A stretch of DNA of 64,000 nucleotides from Ashinkailepas kermadecensis. Taxonomy: Eukaryota > Arthropoda > Thecostraca > Neolepadidae. The notes beneath the pieces were generated by a model. The model was given only the letters and a program-made list of their open reading frames with translations, ran no database searches and was not told the DNA's origin. This document shows positions 13,293-64,000 of this stretch, piece by piece. A program made the translations under genes and the position numbers. The stretch is from positions 637,001-701,000 of the forward strand of contig JAOTOM010005151.1 of the NCBI GenBank assembly GCA_034440615.1. Direction: 5' to 3'. Position 1 is the stretch's first letter; each line of letters opens with the position of its first letter.

Positions 13293-14355
13293 TGTTAAAT
13301 CAGATGATTTAATGGCCATCCTGAACATAAACTTAATGAGGAAAAGAGTTTCTGAGATCGGACCCAGCCAAGGAACGTCCACATCCGAAAAAAGGCGATA
13401 GCCGACTGCATAAGCTAACTCTGAAATGATAGCCAAAAGAAGGTTCTGCATGACACAAACTAACTGATCTGCACTTACCTGGTGTTACCTGATATGATGG
13501 GGCATAATTTTGTGAAGAACATATTGGAAGTTGTTCTTTTGAGCATAAAATGTCAACTGAGCTCAAATACAGGTAATAACAGTACACCAAAATGCATCCC
13601 AGCTAAAATATTCAATGTCAGCAAAAATTAGGTGCATGATCTAGATTGGCACTGATAGCATTATTTCATGGTAAGTCAGTGATCACTAATCCATCAGGAT
13701 TCCAGCATGTTCCTTTGTTATTGTGGACACTGAAACCGTTATAACTTTCATATGTACATCAGCTTTATTTATATTTCGTCAGCAGTCATCTTTTGGTACA
13801 TCACAGCATGTATTTGGTAGTACCATTAGATCAAAACTGCTTCGACATTTGGTTTTCATTGAGTCCTGGACTTCTTGGACATAGGTTATGTTTTCATCTA
13901 TGCAACATTGTCGATAAATTGCATCTCTTAACAAGAGTTCCTGATGGTTGCTGACTTATGTAATTTGTTGCTCACTGGCTTTAAAAACGGACATATCTCA
14001 TTTCTTACATAGCATCCTAATTACACGGTGATGGCTTATTGTGAGTAGCATGCATGTAGCCTACTGGCTTTTATGTCCAAGTTTGTATGACCTTGTCAAA
14101 CTGCATATGTTTTTAGCTTAAAAATATTCAATGCCACTGGAAGAATTTGATCAGAACGGGTGTTTGATTTTGTGTTGTTTGAATTGACGACGTCACACTT
14201 CGGCGGAGGGTCGTCGCGCCGGCGGTGTGCTCTGGTCGCGCTCGTGTCACCACCCTCCTGTGGCCATCGACCCGACGTCACGTCCCATTCTCGGCCAACT
14301 CTTCTCATCCTTGCCGTGTGTCTCGCCCAGGTCCTCGCCACCTTCCTCGTGCATC
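13293..14355. other. No gene recognised; upstream flank of DMC1
   Basis: AT-rich until about 14,170, then abruptly GC-rich into the DMC1 CDS. A reading frame open from 14,227 is continuous with DMC1, but the first good start is at 14,356. The 5' untranslated region and promoter probably lie here. No core promoter element could be assigned. Confidence 0.45.
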
Positions 14356-15384
14356 ATGTTCCCCGAGGAGCAGGAGGCCATTGAAGGCAGCGAAGTGCAG
14401 GAGGTGGAAGATGACGAGTTCTTCTTGGACGTGGACGTGCTGCAGAACCATGGTATCAATGCGGCCGACATCAAGAAGCTGAAGACGGCTGGCATCTGCA
14501 CGCTGAAGGGCATCCAAATGGCCACCAAGAAGAAGCTGTGTGCCATCAAGGGCATGAGCGAGGCGAAGGTAGACAAGGTGAAGGAGGCGTGCGGCAAGCT
14601 GACCAGTGCCGGCTTCGTGACGGCGCTCGAGTTCAGCGACCGGCGTCGCTGCGTGTTCCGCGTCAGCACCGGCAGCCAGGAGCTGGACAAGCTGCTCGGC
14701 GGCGGCATGGAGTCGATGGCGATCACGGAGGCGTTCGGCGAGTTCCGCACCGGCAAGACGCAGCTGTCGCACACGATGTGCGTCACGGCGCAGCTGCCCG
14801 GCAACGGCGGCTACATGGGCGGCAAGGTCATCTTCATCGACACCGAGAACACGTTCCGGCCGGACCGGCTGCGGCCAATCGCCGACCGCTTCAACCTCGA
14901 CCAGGCGGCCATGCTGGACAACGTGCTGTACGCGCGCGCATACACCAGCGAGCACCAGTACGAGCTGATGGACATGGTGGCCGCCAAGCTGCACGAGGAG
15001 GCCGGCGTGTTCAAGCTGCTGATCGTGGACAGCATCATGGCGCTGTTCCGCGTGGACTTTACCGGGCGTGGCGAACTGGCCGACCGCCAGCAGAAGCTGG
15101 CGCAGATGCTGTCACGGCTGCAGAAGATCTCGGAGGAGTACAACGTGGCCGTGTTCGTCACTAACCAGATGACGGCCGACCCGGGCGCCTCCATGTCGTT
15201 CCAGGCCGACCCCAAGAAGCCCGTGGGCGGCCACATCCTGGCGCACGCGTCCACCACGCGGCTGTCGCTGCGCAAGGGCCGCGGCGAAATGCGCATCGCC
15301 AAGATCTACGACAGCCCCGACCTGCCCGAGTCGGAGGCGACGTTCGCCATCACGGCCGGCGGCGTGGCCGACGCGAGCGAGTAG
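14356..15384 (+). CDS. DMC1: DMC1 meiotic recombinase, intronless
   Basis: A complete 342-residue protein, close to the usual animal length of about 340. DMC1 is the meiosis-specific RecA/Rad51-family recombinase that forms filaments on resected DNA and performs strand invasion between homologues in the nucleus. The N-terminal helix-hairpin-helix region shows [15 protein letters not shown] and [13 protein letters not shown]. The ATPase core shows Walker [22 protein letters not shown], Walker [12 protein letters not shown], the [11 protein letters not shown] region and [20 protein letters not shown], ending in [15 protein letters not shown]. The start [11 protein letters not shown] was chosen because it aligns with known DMC1 N-termini, although the frame is open further upstream. 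The whole CDS is one exon while neighbouring genes are rich in introns, so it may be a retrocopy or show complete intron loss. The core motifs look intact, so a functional protein is likely. RAD51 is less likely given the DMC1-type N-terminus. Confidence 0.96.
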   Translation: MFPEEQEAIEGSEVQEVEDDEFFLDVDVLQNHGINAADIKKLKTAGICTLKGIQMATKKKLCAIKGMSEAKVDKVKEACGKLTSAGFVTALEFSDRRRCVFRVSTGSQELDKLLGGGMESMAITEAFGEFRTGKTQLSHTMCVTAQLPGNGGYMGGKVIFIDTENTFRPDRLRPIADRFNLDQAAMLDNVLYARAYTSEHQYELMDMVAAKLHEEAGVFKLLIVDSIMALFRVDFTGRGELADRQQKLAQMLSRLQKISEEYNVAVFVTNQMTADPGASMSFQADPKKPVGGHILAHASTTRLSLRKGRGEMRIAKIYDSPDLPESEATFAITAGGVADASE

Positions 15385-15596
15385 GGTCGGGGCGTGGCCG
15401 ACGCGGGCGGGTTGGGTCTGGGCGTGGCTGACGCGAGCGAGCAGGGTCGGGGCGTGGCCGACGTGAGCGAGCAGGGTCGGGGTGTGGCCGACGCGAGCGA
15501 GCAGGGTCGGGGCGTGGCCGACGCGAGCTAGTAGGGTCAGGGTGTGGTCGACGCGAGCAGGTAAGGTCGGGGTGTGGCCGGCGCCAGCCGTGTAGT
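15358..15596 (+). repeat. 30-bp minisatellite grown from the DMC1 stop-codon end
   Basis: About eight 30-bp units begin with the last coding unit of DMC1 (GGCGTGGCCGACGCGAGCGAG then TAG in pieces: GGCGTGGCCGAC, GCGAGCGAG, TAG). The unit is ten codons and stays in the DMC1 frame, encoding variants of GRGVADASEQ. Most later copies carry CAG where the first has the TAG stop. Beyond the stop, the frame stays open for 48 codons, to TAG at 15,529-15,531. Confidence 0.9.
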
Positions 15597-15600
15597 AGCA

Positions 15601-16859
15601 GGCGGCCAGGACGGCGGCGATTGTCGAGAATGTGGTGTTGGCATTAGCCCGTGGCGACGCTGTATGCTTCTACAATGGCGACGATGCCTAATCATGGTGC
15701 AGGGCGTAACGGCCGAGCTGCTGGGCCGAATCGGACCGACGTGCGTCAAGAGGGTCCGCCTAACTGAGCTTGTGAGAGACGGTCTGCCCAAAGCGAACCT
15801 TCGTGGCAGGAATGATCCAACTAAGCATGTGTTGAGTGGCTGCTGTGTGTATGTGGAAAAGTAACCACTAGCCACTATTCACATAGTTTTTTTTCTTGCA
15901 CCACACAATTCACAATCCAGCGACGTCAATACGTTGCTTCCGGTGATATTCAAATTGATTGTGGCCTTGTAGCGATTGTTGCTGTCTTTGTTCCAAGTCG
16001 AGAGGGTAGTCGATGGTTGTGCCAAGGTGACGTAGCTTGCTGTCCATGACCTCATCATATAATGCCATATTTAGACAGCAACGTTTTATAGCATACGTTC
16101 ATCTTCCTGTTTTACATGTCAAAGGTGATTGTCATATTCATTTGTTTGTTCAATACAATCATGCCTTGAGTTTATTTGTGTCACTTCAGGAAGCATTTCG
16201 TTTCTGTTAGTAATTTGTATATTCTAGATAGCTAAGCCTGTTCCATGTTTTTAGGTACTATCCATCCACTTGGAAAGGACGGATGCGCGATACATACGAA
16301 CGATGCAAAGGCATTGCTCAATGCCCCTTGTTGTTTAAGCGTTCTATTTAGTTGGTCCATTGTTGTGCCCATTAAGGGTCTGGTATGCGGTTTCTCCGCC
16401 CGATCATTGAGGTCTTCAGGCCCTCGACAATGAGCGCTTTTTACCATTTGATTTATTGTCGACACCTTTGGACCGATGATCCTATCATGAGCTAATATAA
16501 TCGTAAGTTGCATTTAAGCGCACAAATTGTATCGGCTTCTCACAAGCGTCAGCGTACCAGTATTTGGCAGTGTTCTTGCTACTTTTGTTCTGCAAACTTA
16601 AGCACCAACCAGTGTTGCAGAATTATATGGAAGTTGTATGGAACATCCACTATCCAAATTTCTTATACCTAGCTATGCTGTTCGTGGGCTGGGATAGTAT
16701 AGAACCCGATGACGGACGCTAAATAATCTTGTAATTGCCGCAATCTTGAGCCCATGGAACCGACTTGCCATACCAAATTGGACCCATTCCATTATATATG
16801 CTGGTCAAACTCAGTACGCTTGTGACGCCCATTTCTTTTTCAGGGATGATGCGTCGCAT
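15601..16859. other. Intergenic stretch between DMC1 and the ankyrin gene
   Basis: Short open frames on both strands (for example 15,537-15,875 minus) without domains. The DMC1 3' end and the ankyrin-gene promoter should lie here. No specific signal is convincing. Confidence 0.4.
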
Positions 16860-17007
16860 CCGAATGGGGACTAGGTCCCCCAATGAGATGCTGGATCCCC
16901 TGATCAGGGGCTAGATCTTCGGATCAAGGACCAAATCTGGTCTGGGGCCAGGTTTCCTGATCAGCAGCAAGGGTTCCCTGTCAGAGACGGTCTCCTGAGC
17001 GGAGACC
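16860..17007 (+). promoter_or_regulatory. Probable 5' leader of the ankyrin gene, rich in short palindromes
   Basis: Small inverted repeats are packed before the start codon: CCCCTGATCAGGGG and GGTCTCC-TGAGC-GGAGACC, the latter ending on the base before the ATG. An in-frame TGA at 16,996 closes the frame 12 nt before ATG 17,008, and A at -3 fits a good initiation context. The transcription start is not identifiable. Confidence 0.4.
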
Positions 17008-60432
<43,425 letters not shown>

Positions 60433-61425
60433 CACCGGAGTCAGCAGCCGTAGCGTCAGCCGAAGCTGGCTCACGTCGCGCCACGGAGATAATACTGAAC
60501 CACAGCGGCACCCAGGAGAAGACTGCCCGGATCATGAGCTGATGCCACTGGTGGAGTGATCCTCGTCACGGTGACCATTGAAGTTGTGGTCCGCCCGAGG
60601 TGGTACTCCAGCCAGCTCGAAACTGACTGCTTCATCGGCACCGAACTGAAATTCACGCTCCCGTCGGAGCCTAGGCTGCTTTAGACCACAGCCATCGCAC
60701 TCACGCCGTCGGGTGTGTGCGTTCTTGGGCAGATTGTGCAGCCATAGATGGTGCCTGGTGTAGCGTGGAATGGAGCGCGGAGTGCAAGGTGGAGTGTAGC
60801 ATGGAGTGCAGCTGTGCGTGCGGTGCCCGGCGGGTTCCCTGGCACGGGTCTCACCTGGTCAGCGGGTGTGCGGCCAGGTCGGATCTGCCGACCTGGACGC
60901 TCGTCTGACGTGCTGCTGGGTCATACAGTCCGATCTGTGTCGGCGAGACCCGACACGGTGTGATCAGCCATGCGTCCGTGCGGTCCGCCATTTCACGCTG
61001 GCTTAGTCATGCTACGCTGGTATTGTCGTGCCGCTGTGATGTGTTGTGACGTCACTCTGATCTCGTTACGTCACGTGAATCTGGTTGGTCTCACGAATCC
61101 AGTCAAGTCGTCCTGATCTAGTCAAGTTGTCCGTTCTGATCTAGTCATATCACGCTGGTCATATCCGCCTGACATGGCAGATATGATGCCAACATCAGTG
61201 GTATGTTGGCATTGCACTACTGCGGTTCAATGTCACACTGATGTATGTGTGTCACACTAATGCTATCACGTTACTCTCATCTAGTCGTGCCACTCGGATA
61301 CAGCCGTGTCACTCCGACCTGGTCATGTTAGGCTGATCTCATCTCACCACCCGGCGTGGCTAGGAAATTGTGGCGTGGTGACCAGTGTAGTCACCTCGCA
61401 CTCATATAGTCCTGTCACACGGAGG
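60433..61425. other. Downstream flank of the ankyrin gene
   Basis: Probably the 3' untranslated region, then intergenic sequence with irregular GTCACGC and CTAGTCA-type repeats. No clear polyadenylation signal could be assigned. Confidence 0.4.
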
Positions 61426-62412
61426 CGTTCATGTCCACTGATGTAGCCCTGCCATACAAGTGTAGTCCTGCCACATTGGGATGATCCTGTCGTACAGAGG
61501 TGGTCCTGCCACACTGAGGTAGTCCTGCCACACGGAGGTGGCTCTGCCACACTGAGGTGGTCCTGCCACATTGAGGTGGTTATGTCCACTGATGTCCTGC
61601 CACTCTGAGGTGATACTGCCACACTGAGATGGTCATGTCCGCTGATGTAGTCCTGCCATATTGATGCAGTCCTGCCACGCTGTGGTAGCCCTGGCACACT
61701 GAGGCGGTCCTGCCACACTGAGGTGGTCCTGCCACACTGAGGTGGTCCTGCCACACTGAGGCGGTCCTGTCACACAGAGGTGGTCCAGCCACACTGGGGC
61801 AGTCCACTGAGGTGGCATGTTCACTGATGTAGTCCTGCCACACTGAGGTGGTTCTGCCAGCACTGATGTAGTCCTGCCACACTGAGGTGGTTCTGCCACA
61901 CAGGCGGTCCTGTCACACTAAAGTGGTTCTGCCGCATTGCGGTAGTCCTGCCACACTGATGTTGTCCTGCCACTCTGAGGTAGTACTGCCACACTGAGGT
62001 AGTACTGCCACACTGAGGTAGTACTGCCACACTGAGGTAGTACTGCCACACTGAGGTAGTACTGCCACTCGTGAGGTAGTACTGCCACACTGAGGTAGTA
62101 CTGCCACTCGTGAGGTAGTACTGCCACTCGTGAGGTAGTACTGCCACACTGAGGTAGTACTGCCACTCGTGAGGTAGTACTGCCACACTGAGGTAGTACT
62201 GCCACACTGAGGTAGTACTGCCACACTGAGGTAGTACTGCCACTCGTGAGGTAGTACTGCCACTCGTGAGGTAGTACTGCCACACTGAGGTAGTACTGCC
62301 ACTCATGAGGTAGTACTGCCACACTGAGGTAGTACTGCCACTCATGAGGTAGTACTGCCACACTGAGGTAGTACTGCCACTCGTGAGGTAGTACTGCCAC
62401 ACTGAGGTAGTT
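61426..62412. repeat. 19-bp minisatellite
   Basis: About 50 units of GTAGTACTGCCACACTGAG and the variant with CACTCGTGAG. The first half has GGTCCTGCCACACTGAGGT-type units and is more diverged. The two variants interleave irregularly in the second half. The minus-strand frames are open throughout because 19 is not a multiple of three and the unit lacks stops there. Confidence 0.95.
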
Positions 62413-63751
62413 GCGTCGTGTTCACCTGGTCGTGTTTCGTTGCTCCGTTTGTGTTGCCAGGCAGCCGACGTCCGGTTCGTAGTTGGAGGTTCTTATCGTT
62501 GCACCGTCACCGTGTCCTACAGCTGCTCGTGCTGCTGCGCATGGTGTTCGATCTTGTTCGTGTGGGGATTGCGTGTGAGCCTTCGGTGTGTGTGTATGTT
62601 CAGTGTTCTGAAGCGGTCAGTTTTGAGCCCGAAGACGCTCGGTGGAGCGGCATTGGTATTCGAAGGGCTAGCCGTGAGTGTATGCAAAATCAATGCGTGG
62701 CCATGTCGCGGGACCAAACGCAGTACCTGTTGGCGTGATGGGAGTCAAATGTGCTCACATTTGGCATGTATGTATGGCTGGTTTGAATGGTGTGCGGTTG
62801 TCAGTCGTCATGTCTTTCACACATCAGGTTTGAACTCACCGTCTTCGAGAGTGCCTTCAGCTGTCGTTTGAGTTCGTTCGAGGCACTGCATCACAGTTGA
62901 GCTGCAAAGTGTGATTCCGTGGATTATTTGCAGTTTCTAGTAGCAACATTATTTGTGGTTCGTAGTCGCAAGTTTGGTGTCGTCACATATCAAGTAAATT
63001 GTATTAAAGCAATTGACGTTTCACGCATAATATACAAAACGAACAATGGTATGTACAACTATCAACGCAGTGTCACCCGTTCCCATCTTATGGTCTTCGC
63101 CTGCTTCCCATCTTACGACGAACTATTATAATAATCAACTAACCACAAATAGACAACAATTGATGCGGGCGGTTGCGGTATGAGTCGTGGCACCCGGTCA
63201 CCCCTACCGTTGACGGACAACGTCTCAGTCTCCGACAAATCACAGCCACGCTTGACACTTCGGTAACACGACATCCAATACTGGTGCGCGAGCACCGGCG
63301 GCAGGCGGTGTGAAGATGACGTCACTGCGTCCGGTCCGCGGCCTGAACACCGCCGCGCCGCCGCTGCCTCACGCCGCACCAGAGCAGTGTAGCTGGTAAT
63401 GACGTCATCTGACCTGGGTACTGAACAATGTCGTTATATCTGCACCGGTGAAACGCCATCAACAGCAGGATCGTGTTCATTCGCTCACTTCGCGACGTCT
63501 TCCCGGCTGGCGGGAACTGGGCAATGTGCTATTCGCGTCACGTGTCCACTGATAAAATATCCCCAACAGTGGTCTGTTCGCCGGTAGCACAGCGGCAGTA
63601 GCCAGGTGGGATTTTGCTTTCAAACATGCACACGTCTGGTGATGTCCTACTGTTGGTTGTCTAAGGTACCCATACTCCTATCAGACAGTAGCATGACCGG
63701 GATCTGCATCCACGTCATTGCGGTACCGGCGATTGGGGTACGCCCTCCTCC
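62413..63751. other. No gene recognised
   Basis: Short open frames (for example 62,440-62,871 plus) without recognisable domains or compelling splice sites. Confidence 0.45.
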
Positions 63752-64000
63752 CCCATGGGTGTCACCCGCAGCAGCGGTCCACAGCACCGTTGATGACGGG
63801 ACCTCCGACCGACGTCCGCCTCCCCATGGGTGTCTCCCGCAGCAGCGGTCCACAGCACCGTTGATGACGGGACCTCCGACCGACGTCCGCCTCCACATGG
63901 GTGTCTCCCGCAGCAGCGGTCCACAGCACCGTTGATGACGGGACCTCCGACCGACGTCCGCCTCCCCATGGGTGTCACCCGCAGCAGCGGTCCACAGCAC
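63752..64000. repeat. 71-bp tandem repeat running off the window
   Basis: About 3.5 near-identical units containing CCCGCAGCAGCGGTCCACAG, CACCGTTGATGACGGGACC and GACCGACGTCCGCCTCC. The array continues past the window edge, so its full size and context are unknown. Confidence 0.93.

Noticed and set aside
14305..14994. 229-codon antisense frame over DMC1
   Set aside because: A mirror of the GC-rich DMC1 codons, with no independent support.

Overview
This window is nuclear DNA from an animal genome. GC-rich coding exons are separated by AT-rich introns with GT-AG junctions. There are degenerate LINEs, several tRNA-headed SINEs, long (TA)n and (TG)n microsatellites, and an unusual density of minisatellites. 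A complete DMC1 rules out lineages that lost it, such as Drosophila and Caenorhabditis. An arthropod or other marine invertebrate is a reasonable guess, but the sequence does not settle the species.

Layout. 1-14,000: no convincing host gene. This stretch holds a frameshifted non-LTR retrotransposon (about 2.98-6.4 kb), degenerate repeats, a 200-bp-arm inverted repeat around a TA tract (7.5-8.0 kb), SINE debris and a possible terminal-inverted-repeat element (12.4-13.3 kb). 14,356-15,384 (+): a full-length, intronless DMC1 meiotic recombinase whose last codons run into an in-frame 30-bp tandem array. 17,008-60,432 (+): a very large ankyrin-repeat and coiled-coil gene, reconstructed here as 17 exons with compatible phases (about 3,330 codons). 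Its N-terminus and general architecture resemble the ANKRD26 family. 30,975-41,370 (-): a cyclophilin-type prolyl isomerase gene with a very long basic N-terminal extension, lying antisense inside the 16.5-kb intron between exons 8 and 9 of the ankyrin gene. 60.4-64 kb: no recognised gene, with a 19-bp minisatellite and a 71-bp tandem repeat running off the end.

The most unusual pattern is that many minisatellites begin at or next to gene-feature boundaries. A 42-bp array upstream of ankyrin exon 2 repeats a complete 3' splice module about 20 times: a CTAAC branch-point motif, a pyrimidine tract, CAG and the first exon bases. Each copy is in frame with the exon. Other arrays repeat the donor of ankyrin exon 8, the acceptor of exon 3, and the donor plus part of the exon in the cyclophilin gene. 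The DMC1 array repeats the stop-codon end of the CDS.

Exon boundaries were read by eye from splice consensus, phase and protein continuity. No alignment, transcript or database search was available.
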